Shown piece by piece: positions 1 through 10,430 of a stretch of DNA of 64,000 bases. Numbering within the stretch: position 1 is the first letter of the stretch; each line of letters opens with the position of its first letter. The stretch is taken from positions 18,457,335 through 18,521,334 of the forward strand of contig CM059977.1 in NCBI GenBank assembly GCA_030490835.1, given 5' to 3'. The notes beneath the pieces were generated by a model. It saw only the letters and a list, made by a program, of their open reading frames with translations. It had not been told where the DNA came from and made no database searches. The position numbers were made by a program, and so were the translations under genes. Source of the stretch: Annona cherimola. Its lineage: Eukaryota > Streptophyta > Magnoliopsida > Magnoliales > Annonaceae.

Positions 1-120
1 ACTAACCTATCTATTTCAACTTTATCCTATATATTATTTATTATTACCCATATCATATCACATCATTTGACAACTTCTACTCCTTATATTTTTTCTTCAC
101 AAATTTTATCAATTCACCGT
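1..120. mobile_element. Partial MITE, family B, cut by the window edge
   Basis: The sequence matches the right-hand part of the family B MITE that is complete at 20093-20380: the same series of AACCTATCTATTT, ACTTTATC, TTACCC, ATCATATCACATCATTTGACAACTT and a final AATTTTATCA. The left part lies outside the window and the right terminal repeat is decayed. It is non-coding. Confidence 0.55.
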
Positions 121-401
121 TCACCATCCAAAGCCCAACACTTTCTAAAGCCTGTTATCATGACTGACAAGGAACTGATAAACATGACTGCATGACGTCG
201 ACTGCTCCATGTGCGCTGCCGCTGCGTGCTTCCTCTATTTGGTCCGAAATCGCCCTTTTGCGCGCTCTGTCGACTTCAGTGCGGTTTGGTAATCTAGTTT
301 TTACTTTTTTCATGGTTTTTATTCTTTCTATATATCACACAACCAATCGTATAATTTTCACGGTTTACCCCTGTACTCTAGTAATTATTATTTTTTATAC
401 A

Positions 402-682
402 GAATATATTTGAGAATAGATAAAACTTTTAATGATAAATTTTAAAGAGTAAAAATTGTCAAATGATATGATATAATATAGATAATGATGATAAGTAAAG
501 ATGATAAAGTTAAAATAAATAGGTTAATTGTATGGGTAGTTGTGTAGAAATGATTGAAAAGTAGAGTAATTGTATGAGAAAATATTAAAAAATAATTAAA
601 AAATATAATAATTATATAGATTGAAAAGTTTTAAATTGAAAAGTTTTAAGTTAACATTTTTTTTTTATTGCCAAACACACCC
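402..682 (-). mobile_element. Family B MITE (GGGTGTGTTTGG termini), reverse orientation
   Basis: AT-rich, about 280 bp. The right end reads CCAAACACACCC, the inverse complement of the GGGTGTGTTTGG terminus of the copy at 20093. The interior (GTCAAATGATATGATATAAT, GATAATGATG, AAAGTTAAAATAAATAGGTTAATTG) is the reverse complement of that copy. The left terminus is diverged. It has no coding capacity. Confidence 0.65.
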
Positions 683-691
683 ATAATAACT

Positions 692-1765
692 CTATTTATT
701 TTATTTCACTACTATCATTTCGTATTACTCACGTAGTTTTCAAAACATCAAAATAAAGATTACTAAATGCGTTTATGATCCATCCCTGAATATAGATCGG
801 AAATTCACAGCCAGCCCAGCAACGCCGCCTGGCCTCCAGACAAAGCTCTAAACTCTCTTCTCCGCATCCCACAGTCCGTTTTCATTAGACGCGGCCAGGG
901 AAGCAGCCGTCTTTCACGCCCTTTTACTACTAAGCAACCACCAACAATCATCGCAGCATAGAAATGTCACTACGGAGATCAAAACAAGACGAAAAACAAA
1001 ATCCTATGTCATTCATTTACAAAAGCCAACAACTGTGGAGCCGCCGAGGCGCATCATCTGCCAAACAATGGTTGGAATTTTCCACGCGGAAAAAGGGGAC
1101 AGTGAATCGATAAAAATAAAAGAAGCTTCTGAGAAATCAAATAAAAGCAAAACATAACATTCGCGGAAGCAGTTTTAAAAACAAGGAAATCAAGCATTCG
1201 GAAACACGACAGAATTTTTAAAGAGTGAAAAACCACTCGTAAGGACGAAGAACCGTAAAAGTTACAGCCCCCGTGTTCCTAAGACCCCCGTCCGTTCGAT
1301 GTTTTCGAACGGCAAGAGTGGGGATCACGCTAACAGAAACAATGGAAAGCAAACAAAAATGGATGCTTTCGATTGCATCGAGGGCGAAGGGTTCGCTTCC
1401 AGAAAAAGACATGGAGACAGCAGCTAATCAGGAAACGACGCATATGCACCAACGCAGCTATGCATCTGAGCTGGTGTGCGGAGGGAAGGAAGCTTGAATT
1501 TTATTAATGTGGCCGAGCGGGCGGATTTTTTAAAGTTAATGCGCTTATGGAGGCCTCACTATCCTACGTACAGTGCCACCATCAAGGTGCAAGTGAAATG
1601 ATTCTCAGTGCTTTTTCCTGATGGCCCACTAGATGGAGGACCGGGAATATTTCCACGCCGTGTGCGCGATCGGGACGGAAAAATAAGATGGCTAGAGCTC
1701 TAGTGCAGGAGCTAGTGCGTTAAAGTCTAAACTTCTTTTTTTTTTTTTTAATCCTCAGGGCAGTA
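692..1765. other. Spacer without recognised gene
   Basis: This 1.1-kb stretch is less AT-rich than its surroundings, especially 800-1000 and 1250-1500. Short open frames exist on both strands (for example 1273-1497 +), but they overlap each other, lack recognisable domains and are not supported by splice structure. It could be an untranslated part of a neighbouring gene or old degenerated sequence. Confidence 0.4.
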
Positions 1766-1770
1766 CGCCG

Positions 1771-2025
1771 GTAAAAGTGTCTGAAGTAAAAGTTGTCAAA
1801 TTATAAAAAATAGTGTAATATAATTGAGATAATGATAAAGTATAAAGAGAATAAAGTTAAAATAGATAAGTAGTTGCATAAGCGGTTATATAAAAATGAT
1901 TAAAAAATAAGATATTTCGTATAGAAAAATGTGAAAAATAATTAAAAAATAAGATATTTATGAAGACTGAAAAATTGTTAATTGAAAAGTTTTGGTTAAT
2001 ATTTTTTTAGCCCAACTAAACACAC
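1771..2025 (-). mobile_element. Diverged family B MITE, reverse orientation
   Basis: The right end reads AACTAAACACAC, close to the family B terminus. The interior shares the motifs AGTTGTCAAATTAT, GATAATGATAAAG, AAAGTTAAAATAGATAAGTAG and repeated AATAATTAAAAAATAAGATATTT with the copy at 402-682. The left terminal repeat is not clear. Confidence 0.55.
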
Positions 2026-3470
2026 TATATAAATGCAAGTCTAAGCTACCTATATCTATCCTATGAGTGATGAGAAAATCCTATATTATGAAAACCTACT
2101 TAGTTTATATGCAAAAGAATAAGTTTCTTAACTTCGCTAGTCATTTTAAGATAAAACCAAACCATTTCAATATGGTATGAGAGCTAAACCTAAGTCTGTT
2201 TGTGTTTATCCTCATTTATGATATGTGTCCGCATAAGAGTTCTTGGTATATATATGTGTGAATAGACTTCTTTAACTTAATTAATCATTTTAAAATAGAA
2301 TAAGCTCATTTCAACATCTCATGTGAATTTGTTCTCGTTGATTGTTTAGTCATCCTAGAAGGTGGCATGATTAAAAAATATTCCTTTATCATGGAAGTCA
2401 CGAAATAAAATATAACTAAATGGCAAGAGCAAGCAAAATTCACTACTCATATCATATTCTCTATAAATAGGGTTTTGATATATCAATTGATGCTAAGTAA
2501 GAACTTATACGTGCTAAACAACATTTTATACATATGTAGAATTGTCACCTCTTGTCTCAAACTTTAATCCAATAATTGCAAGTCAACTTCAATGATTATT
2601 AGTTGAACTCTCAATTATCGTGCTAGAAGAAGTTTATCAAGTTAGGCCTATAACTCTATCTTAAATGCCAAACAAACATTAATATTGTAAATAAAATTTG
2701 CAAGTCATCTTCCTCATATTGAAGTAATTCTCTAGTAGCAATAGTACCTAGGTTTTCAAGTTGCATAACTCATATTTGTATTGTATAGTACTAAAAAATA
2801 TTTTTTATTCATTTCCATGAGAAATTTTATGAGCATTGCAAGTAATTTAAGAGTAATTTAGAGGACGAGGCGTTTGGGAATCGTTTCCTATTATTTTTTA
2901 TGGGTTTCTCTTTCCTATACGTTATCCTATAAATGATTTAATTATTCAACAATCCTACCTTTTATAACTTTATACTTTAATTATTTTTCTTATAACTGCC
3001 TTATTTATTCAAAATTTATCCATATCATTTCCTATTATTCATATAATTTTAAAATATTTCCTTCTTTACTTCCCACCATATCCCAAAATTCAACCAAATT
3101 TACATTGGTGAACATCCACTTGACCTAGTCCATTGCGAAGTTTTACAGTTCTACTCTTGACATTATAGCAAATAGGAGTGTAAATTAGGTTAAGTTGACT
3201 CGGGCTGGAGAAAATACAACTTTAACCTACCTTATAAAATCTCAATCCAATTATACTTTTAACCCTGTTTTTCATACCTTATCCCAACCTTATTTTAACC
3301 TAATAGAAATTGGTTTAGTTCAAGTTAGAAATTGAGTTAATAAATGTATAATTTTTAAAAATATTTTGTTTAATTAAATCTATTTTAGAATATAATTTTA
3401 TATGAAAAAATAAAAATTAATCCTCTTTATAGGAATACTTTTCAATTTATGACTTATACACTGATATTAA
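2026..3470. other. AT-rich spacer, no gene seen
   Basis: This is very AT-rich DNA without open frames of useful length. A stretch around 2870-3090 (TTTGGGAATCG to CCCAAAATTCAACC) resembles a decayed MITE. From about 3175 the text TTAGGTTAAGTTGACTCGGG has a loose inverse partner near 3910-3990, so an older element may enclose the MITE at 3471-3791. Confidence 0.35.
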
Positions 3471-3791
3471 GAGCATTATTCAATACACCGAGGTGCACTT
3501 AGCTTCGGTGCACCCGGGTGCAAATGCCCATTTTTATTTTTTTTAAATTTTTTTTATACACCTAGGTGCAAGTGTATTTAACATGTGTATTAATTTTTTT
3601 ACCTTTTTGGAGATTTTCATATTTTTTTGAATTTTTAAAAATAAATGGTATTTTAGTAATTTTAAATTGATACACATGTTAAATATACTTAAATTAATAG
3701 TTATGTAAAAAAAATTTCAAAAATTAAAAAAAAGGTTAAATATACCCGGGTGTAGTGAAGCTAAGTGCACTAGGATGCATTGAATAACGTT
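3471..3791. mobile_element. Foldback MITE, family A (CACCCGGGTG type)
   Basis: The element is about 320 bp with terminal inverted repeats of roughly 47 bp. The left end (ATTCAATACACCGAGGTGCA, then CTTAGCTTC and CACCCGGG) is matched in reverse complement by the right end (ATTCAATGCATCCTAGTGCA, then CTTAGCTTC and CACCCGGG). The interior is also palindromic: GTGTATTTAACATGTGTAT at 3571-3590 pairs with ATACACATGTTAAATATAC near 3669. No coding capacity. Confidence 0.8.
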
Positions 3792-4413
3792 CGATGATAT
3801 AATTGCTAAATAATTTTATTTCAAATTAATAATGTCTAGTTAATTTCTATATATTTATGATAATATAAGATTATTTATCAATAATTTATTATATTATACT
3901 AACACATGAAATTGGTTCAAGTCGAGTTGACAATCATCTAATCCAAACTAACCTACTTTTCAAATCAAGCCGATTATATAATTCAAATCGAATTATATAA
4001 TTTATTTTTTTCAAAATGCCCCAACTCAGCTGTCTTATAAATCGTATACCCGTAGCATTAGCTTGGCAAGTCCGGAAAAACACCACACCTGTGGACTTGT
4101 GGACATGTGGCAGCCATTCACGGGTTCAAACTTCAAAGTCCAGCTATAGTCAACGGACAACATTGGCTGCACCCGCCCATCGCGTTTCGAGAGCGGTTTC
4201 GTTTGCTCTGCGGATCCGTTCGTTCATCAGCCCTCGCCCAGTTGGAATTCTCCAGTCCATTTTAATCATTATGAGATGGCCAGACACAAAAGGGAAACAT
4301 AAATGTGGGCTTTTCAGCAAATGCTCGGTCCATCTAGCACCTGCAAACACCCGCGCGTGGGCCACTCGAAACTCGAAGCGGACCATTTCTACATATAAAA
4401 GCCTAATTTCTTG

Positions 4414-4681
4414 TTGACCCTCACGACTCAAATGACGCGTCCAAAAAGCCGCGGTCGTCTTGTTGACAAAGTACAAACCTGGTCCACAGAATTCGATTAA
4501 AAATTCAAGGGCAATACGCCATTGAATTGGTATTCTCTGTAAACCCCTTCATCAACTAATGAAATATGCCAGGTGCCAAAATCAAGCTCGGAGGGCGGCA
4601 TCACGTGATCAAGGGCACGCGGTCGTGATTCTCGTTCCGTTCCGTCTACATAAGGTCCTTTAAAACCCGATGGGCGACGTC
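4414..4681 (+). promoter_or_regulatory. Candidate upstream regulatory motifs of the first glycosyltransferase gene
   Basis: In the 600 bp before the 5015 start codon are two W-box cores (TTGACC at 4414, TTGACA at 4463), a palindromic G-box context (TCACGTGATC at 4601-4610) and a bZIP-type GACGTCA at about 4676. W-boxes are known WRKRY-class (WRKY) targets and ACGT cores are bZIP targets. These motifs are short and may occur by chance; regulation is inferred only. Confidence 0.3.
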
Positions 4682-5014
4682 ATCGGCGCTTCCCAGCTTT
4701 CCCCAGTTGCACCTCGCCCTTTACCTCATCCAACTGCTGCGCTGGCTACCGCCTCTTTCAAATGACTTAAATATCCTCGTATAAGACGGACTGATGCAGA
4801 ACAAGTCTTGGATTTGGCGAGGTCTGCATGGGCTAGATTGGGATTTGGAGACTCCGGACTCGGGATAAAAAGAAAGAAAGAAAAAATACCCCACAGCATT
4901 TTCCAAGTCAACATGGATTATTACAAAGCGCGAAAGCGACCATGGATAACAATGCGTTGCGTTTAATAGTTCCCCCATTTTCCTCATCCTCCCGCAAGCT
5001 CTCTCCCACCAGCG

Positions 5015-5956
5015 ATGAAGCCGGCCAACACCGTCGACCGCGCGTTTTCCTGCCGGAGAACCGTCTTCACAATCGTCTCATTTCTGATGGTCGCGATCGT
5101 CTGCATCCTCGCTTCCATGAACGAAATCCAGCTCCGGAGCCTAGTAGACATCAGCAGATCCTCCTTCGTCTTCCTAAGGGGCGAATCCTCGGAGCCGCCC
5201 GCGCTCCGCGTGCTCGTGGGAATCATCACCAAGGCAGACTTCTACCGCCGCCGCGACCTCCTCCGCCTTGTCTACGGCCTGCAGTCGCCGGTCAAGAACG
5301 CCCAAGTCGACGTCAGATTCGTGCTCTGCAGTCTCCAGAAAGAGGACCAGAAGGTGTTGGTAGCGCTGGAGATCATGCGCTACAACGACATCATCATCCT
5401 CAACTGCACCGAGAACATGAACAACGGTAAGACGTACACCTACTTCTCTAGCCTGCCGGAGATACTGGATGTGAAAGAAGGGGAGGATCGCCCCTACGAT
5501 TACGTAATGAAGGCAGACGACGACGCGTATCTGAGGCTAGATCAGCTGGTGAAATCGCTGATTGAGCTGCCTAGGGAGGATCTGTACTACGGGTTTGTAA
5601 TCCCATGCCGGGAGATGAATCCCGAAGGGCGATACATGTCGGGGATGGGCTACACGCTTTCTTGGGATTTGGTGAAGTGGATCGCGACGTCGGAGGTGGC
5701 CAGGAATCGGATTACAGGGTCGGAGGATCGGCTGGTTGGGGAGTGGCTGCAGAAGGGCAGCCGCGGGAAGAACAGATACAACGCGAAGCCGGCCATGTAC
5801 AATTACCCCCTCGATTCCGATGCCTGCTCCCACCAGTTTGTGCCCGAGACCATCGCCGTGCACCGCCTCAAGGACCAGACCAAATGGGTTCGGACGTTGC
5901 AGTACTTCAACGTGACACGTGGGCTCAGGCCGTCCAAGCTCTATCACATCCCTTGA
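5015..5956 (+). CDS. GT31-like glycosyltransferase, tandem copy 1 (313 aa)
   Basis: Predicted type II Golgi membrane glycosyltransferase of the Galactosyl_T (GT31, beta-1,3-galactosyltransferase-like) fold; donor and acceptor are unknown. Residues 1-16 are cytosolic and 17-34 form a hydrophobic signal anchor. After a stem of about 30 residues comes the catalytic domain. Visible motifs are RRRDLLRLVYGLQ (78-90), the DxD metal/nucleotide-sugar motif in VMKADDDAYLRLD (DDD 168-170), the family ED-x-x-VG motif (E237, D238), H283 in AVHRLK, and a C-terminal block ending YFNVT..L.PSKLYHIP. N130 (NCT) and N299 (NVT) are possible N-glycosylation sites. The gene is one uninterrupted exon, whereas many plant GT31 genes have several introns and longer proteins. 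The 5015 ATG gives the signal anchor. It is the first of four same-strand copies. Family assignment is firm; enzymatic specificity is not. Confidence 0.93.
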   Translation: MKPANTVDRAFSCRRTVFTIVSFLMVAIVCILASMNEIQLRSLVDISRSSFVFLRGESSEPPALRVLVGIITKADFYRRRDLLRLVYGLQSPVKNAQVDVRFVLCSLQKEDQKVLVALEIMRYNDIIILNCTENMNNGKTYTYFSSLPEILDVKEGEDRPYDYVMKADDDAYLRLDQLVKSLIELPREDLYYGFVIPCREMNPEGRYMSGMGYTLSWDLVKWIATSEVARNRITGSEDRLVGEWLQKGSRGKNRYNAKPAMYNYPLDSDACSHQFVPETIAVHRLKDQTKWVRTLQYFNVTRGLRPSKLYHIP

Positions 5957-7400
5957 TCATCATGTCTTGGGCGATTTTTCTTCCCCCATCCTCTTTTGCT
6001 GCCGAGTGTTTAATCCACTACCAGGCTGTGATGCGTATGTGGCTCCCATATATTGTTTTCTTCTCTCTGTGTGGCATCCTCCCCAACCAACCTGTGGACC
6101 CCTCCTTTGAACTTGAAATTCGACTTCAGGGTGTCGTGAAATTCAGATGGCCACGGCCCGCACCATGTGCCCTCCTGCCTAACACAACCTAACACTGGAG
6201 AGCCGTCCTTTTTGCATTGTGGGCGTCTGAACCACCGATTTTTGGGTGCCGAGGTGATCCGGAGGGGAGGCTGGCAGCACGATGTGAGTTGCTTCGATTG
6301 ATATGAGTGGTTTGGGCCACGCATCTGGCCTTAGTGTGTCGAGTCTAATCTTCCCTCTCTACCCATCTTTTTTTTAAAAATAAAAAATAAATATAGAAAA
6401 TAGCTAATAACATTATTTAAGTGTTTTTTCCCTCACTATACATTAATCAACGCTTGATTGTTCTCTTTTGATTATTATTTTATTGCTATCGAGGTTGGTG
6501 TTTTATTTACTGCCTGAATGGACGTATACCTAACGACTACGGGTGTACTACTATCATTGGTGTGCGGAGTGGACCAGCAGCGAGCATTTCCAGGACAAGA
6601 GATGTTTGGAAGCCTGCTGCTTTATGCTCTTTCTGGAACTGCGGACTTACTGGTGGGCACGGATAAAAGATTGGAAACCTCTGATTCGAAATATCGTTTA
6701 CCCTTTTTACTTGTGTGGCTGTAACTCCACGTTTTGGACCGCGTTGTGGCGCTCCACGCGAGGCGATGGTCTGGATACCCCGGGCATAGGTCATCACGTA
6801 CGTCTGGTCTTGGTCCTCTTGGACATATCGTCGATACAAAACGTGTGGGGGCCTGCCGTGACATGCGCGGAGAGCCTTGTGCGTGGCCCTTTTCTGATAG
6901 AGACTTGACATGGGCCGGACCCCGCAGTTGTCCAAAACAGACATGGATGCGGCAGTGGAGCAATCCTCCTGCAACGGGTGTTGGGCGTTTGAGTGCGACG
7001 GTGTTTGTTTTGCACCTAACCATTTCTGTGGGGTGAGCAACAGAATCAAATACCGGGAATTTCGACGGATGGATGACTCCTAGTCCATTCAGAAGAAGCG
7101 GGGTCCCCCTAGATTGCGTCCATCGGATTTTTATGCCATCTAGCTCGAAAACGCGTGGAAACATCAGCGGCGCTGCAATCATCTTTCTCATTTCCGTCTG
7201 TAATTAATCGGTCAGGATAAAGTTACTTGGGACGACCGTCCGCGATTCGTACAATGACAGCAGAACGGGAAAGTTCGGAAGGATACGCAGAACTCAACGC
7301 GGACACGTGGAGAGATGAGTGGTAATATGTGACATGTCACGTCTGCCGAAGTGGACTCTGCTGTGTAATTTTGGCCAATGACGCGGTACAAATATCATTT
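5957..7400. other. Spacer after glycosyltransferase copy 1, no gene recognised
   Basis: The first few hundred bases are probably the 3' untranslated region of the upstream gene. The stretch 6500-7200 has moderate GC and overlapping open frames on both strands (for example 6537-7049 and 6622-7191 on the minus strand), with no recognisable domain and mutually exclusive frames. These are most likely chance frames or decayed repeat sequence. Confidence 0.4.
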
Positions 7401-7408
7401 TGGTTCTC

Positions 7409-7409
7409 T

Positions 7410-7448
<39 letters not shown>

Positions 7449-7622
7449 TTTTTTTTTTTGATTTGCCAGAGCACCCCGCTCAAGGGCAACCGCTGGAGCC
7501 AGAGCACCCCGCTCAATGGCATCCGCTGGAGATGGGACTTGAATCCCGGTCGGTGGGCACGAAACCCACACGCGAAACCAACTGCGTGTCTAGCAATGGG
7601 CACATCACACCATCCCAGTAAG
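7409..7622 (-). mobile_element. tRNA-related SINE-like element with a (TTTA)n tail
   Basis: On the minus strand a tRNA-like promoter is visible: the box B sequence GGGATTCAAGTCC lies at 7535-7547 (complement), preceded by a tRNA-like TTGCTAGACACGCAGTTGG. The element ends in an A-rich tail seen on the plus strand as about ten TTTA units plus T9 at 7409-7459. The body holds a 33-bp tandem duplication (7465-7497 and 7498-7530, two mismatches). No clean target-site duplication was found, so the head boundary is approximate. Confidence 0.6.
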
Positions 7623-9400
7623 CAAAAATCTGAGGCGTTCAAAATTTGGCTGAAATTAAAAAGGAAAAGAACGTATGTCGATATGTCCCAGTCAATCTCT
7701 GTATTTAAATGAACACGCCGATCAAATTAGATACATTAGGTTGGCTGAGCAGGGATTGAAAACGTGTCCTTGTATGGTGATCGTTGAAAAAGGTTGGAAA
7801 AATATGGGAATTTTCTTTCCCCAGAAGGTAAGAGTTATGTTATGTGACACGCGTAACGATTAGAAATGAAAAGAACGAAATAAAACGGATGAGGTATTTG
7901 TTAGGAAAATGTCAAAAACGACTTAAATATATCAATAATAATAGAAAAATGTATTAATTAAGTAGTTAAAATATTAAAACATATATATATATAGAGAGAG
8001 TATACTAGGGAGTGAGGAAGAAAATTCTTTTTACTAGATGCCAAACAGACCAACAGTGGATATTTCATCACAAGACCTTTTAAGGGTTAGCCTGGGTAAG
8101 TGTGGGATTTGGGGTGGGAGACTCGTGACTTATCTTTGTACCGTTTATTTTTTTTTTAAAACATGAATTCAAAACATATGGTCAAGACAGGTTGACAATA
8201 TCATTCTTGATTTGCTCTGCATGTATTTATTTACTGCAATTAAAAGTGTATTTTTACATCTTTTCTTATTTTATTTGAAGATGCTCACATTATTTATGAT
8301 TAACTATTTTAAGAATATATGAATCAATAAATGAAATTTGCATATATAGATATATCTCTTACACATAATTGTAGTTTTTTTTTTTAGTATTTTAGAAACA
8401 CTAACAGAAAATACTATTATTTGGGAGAAATGTTTTTAAAATGGCAAAATGCAATCTGAATGAAATATATTTTATTAACCTATTTTAATAAAATTACACT
8501 ATCTACTCATGTTTTGTTATAGTAAGGATGTTTACTTTTACTAATTAATAAAATATTGAAACATACAAAATTTAAATTTAAGGTGGATGTATTTTTATAT
8601 TTGATAGATATATAAATTCTTAAAATGATTATATTTGATTTGCATTTTTCTAGATTCGCTTTATTAATACCAACCTGAGACAAACCTGAAATTTTTTCGT
8701 AGAATCTACTAAAAAAATGAGATTATACCATCGTTGTCTTGACCTGGCATAAAAAAAATAAAGTCCTATATAATTTCAAAAAAAGTAAGGTTTGGGTCAG
8801 AAACAAACCCTAACTTGGTACAATTTGCCACCTAAACTTGAGTCATCTCAACCCAAACCCAAATAATGGTCGGGACCCCTTCTCTGGTTGCTTGGTACAA
8901 GTTTGTCTTAGTTGAAAAACGAAGCGTATACATTAACTGGATTCGATTCCAAAATATTAAATTAGGTTTAAGTTGATGATCCCGTCGAATATAAAATTAG
9001 GTTTTGGTAGAGATTACGGATACGCTTAGTTGCAAGATGTTTGAAATCCGCTACTGTAGACCCCAACAAAACCCATGTGAGATGAGGATCCATTGGGCTA
9101 TGTATGAGAATAACTCCGGCCCATAAAAGGAGATGTCGTCGGAAACCAGCAATGTTTCCCCTCCATTGCTGGGCCTGTCGTACGGAGCCCTGATGATCAG
9201 AATGGCTTGCTAATGGCTATGAAAAATAAAAAAAAACATAAATTTTGATGTAGAAGGGGGAATAAAAAATGTTGGACAGCAAAGATTTCGTTACAAGTGA
9301 ATTTCACCGAACAAAGGGTGCGTGCGTGAGAAATTTCAACTTTTTTGAAGTCAAAATCTCGACAGCGGCACTTCCACTAGCAAAAGTTCCTCGCGTTATT
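7623..9400. other. AT-rich spacer, no gene seen
   Basis: No open frame with recognisable content. It holds short A/T runs, a (TA)n(GA)n stretch near 7982-8002 and a moderately GC-richer segment at 9020-9220. The last part, up to 9512, contains the leader of glycosyltransferase copy 2. Confidence 0.4.
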
Positions 9401-9512
9401 TCAGGCGAAGGTAAGAGAAGTCAAGAACGTGGGCAGAGCCGAACACTCCGCAAAGCAACATAAGCATTCACCACCCGAGCTCCTTTTTTCCATCGATCCT
9501 TTGCACCGAAAG

Positions 9513-10430
9513 ATGAAGGCGTCAACGACTCAAAGCTCGTTTTCATTCGGGCGTGCCGCGGTCCTTCTGGCCGTTTTCCTGATTGTACTCGTCTGCTCCG
9601 TTGCGCCCGTGAAAAAACAGATCAAACTCGGGAATTTGGTGGGCTTGGCCAGGCCGTCTCTCCTTCGTCTGTCTTCTCCTCATGGTGATACACCAAACCC
9701 CTCTTTCCGGCTCCTCATCGGGATCATGATGCTGCCCGACAACTACCGACGTCGCGACCTGCTCCGGCAGGTCTACTCCATAGAGTCCTCGGCCGCCGCT
9801 CAAGTAGATGTGAAATTCGTTTTTTGCAACCTCACGACAGAGGTGCAAAGGGTGTTCATCGCACTCGAGATCATGCGATACAACGACATCATCATCCTCG
9901 ACTGCGCCGAGGGCAAGAAGAGCGGGAAGGCGTACACGTATTTCTCGAGCTTGCCCGGTATGCTGGATGGTCCTTACGACTATGTCATGAAAGCCGACGA
10001 CGAGACCTACCTCAGGTTGGATCGGCTAGTGGAGTCGTTGGGGCCGTTGCCGAAGAGGGAGGTGTTTCAAGGGTTCGTTGCTGCGTGTGGTGAAATGCGG
10101 CCCCCCGAGGCCGAGATGGGCTACGCGCTCTCGTGGGATTTGGTGGAATGGATCAGCGCGTCATCAGAGATGCAGAAGAACAAGACGGATGGGATGGAGG
10201 AATGGTCTGCGGGTGATTGGCTGCGGGAAGGTAGGCGCGGGAAGAACAGATACTACTTCCCTGCTGGTGTCGCTGAGCACCCATGCTCGCAGGGGTTTCA
10301 GCTGGATACGGTTGCTGTTTGTCTCCTCCGAGATCAGTGGAAATGGATCCGAGCGTTGCAATACTTCAATGTCACCAATCAGCTTAAGCCATCCAAAACG
10401 TATCACCATTACCAAAAAATAGTTGGTTGA
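9513..10430 (+). CDS. Divergent GT31-like glycosyltransferase, tandem copy 2 (305 aa)
   Basis: Intact, intronless paralogue of the genes at 5015, 12976 and 19014. Residues 14-31 form a hydrophobic signal anchor, followed by a stem and a Galactosyl_T (GT31-like) domain with RRRDLLRQVYSI (79-90) and VMKADDETYLRLD. The frame stays open upstream to 9429 with only a GTG there; the first ATG is 9513 and aligns with the paralogue starts. Key positions differ from the other three copies: DDD becomes DDE (162-164), ED-x-x-VG becomes EE-x-x-AG (E229, E230), the His of AVHRLK becomes Cys270, the NCTEN sequon becomes DCAEG, and the FVIPC.EM region is shortened by about four residues. The C terminus YFNVT..LKPSKTYHHYQKIVG is longer. 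The protein is full length, so it is not an obvious pseudogene. It may have altered specificity or be a pseudo-enzyme; that is inference. Confidence 0.88.
   Translation: MKASTTQSSFSFGRAAVLLAVFLIVLVCSVAPVKKQIKLGNLVGLARPSLLRLSSPHGDTPNPSFRLLIGIMMLPDNYRRRDLLRQVYSIESSAAAQVDVKFVFCNLTTEVQRVFIALEIMRYNDIIILDCAEGKKSGKAYTYFSSLPGMLDGPYDYVMKADDETYLRLDRLVESLGPLPKREVFQGFVAACGEMRPPEAEMGYALSWDLVEWISASSEMQKNKTDGMEEWSAGDWLREGRRGKNRYYFPAGVAEHPCSQGFQLDTVAVCLLRDQWKWIRALQYFNVTNQLKPSKTYHHYQKIVG

Noticed and set aside
1505..1530. tRNA-like text GTGGCCGAGCGGGCGGA
   Set aside because: It resembles the start of a type II tRNA, but no anticodon arm, T-loop or acceptor pairing follows.
4150..4476. 108-codon minus-strand frame upstream of glycosyltransferase copy 1
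   Set aside because: It overlaps a plus-strand frame of similar length (4016-4417), has no recognisable domain and lies in the likely promoter of the real gene.
6537..7191. Minus-strand frames of 170 and 189 codons after glycosyltransferase copy 1
   Set aside because: The two overlap in different frames, plus-strand frames compete, and neither shows a domain or a codon pattern like that of the real genes.
9429..9512. Upstream extension of glycosyltransferase copy 2
   Set aside because: The codon at 9429 is GTG, and the extension is not seen in paralogues; the ATG at 9513 aligns with their starts.
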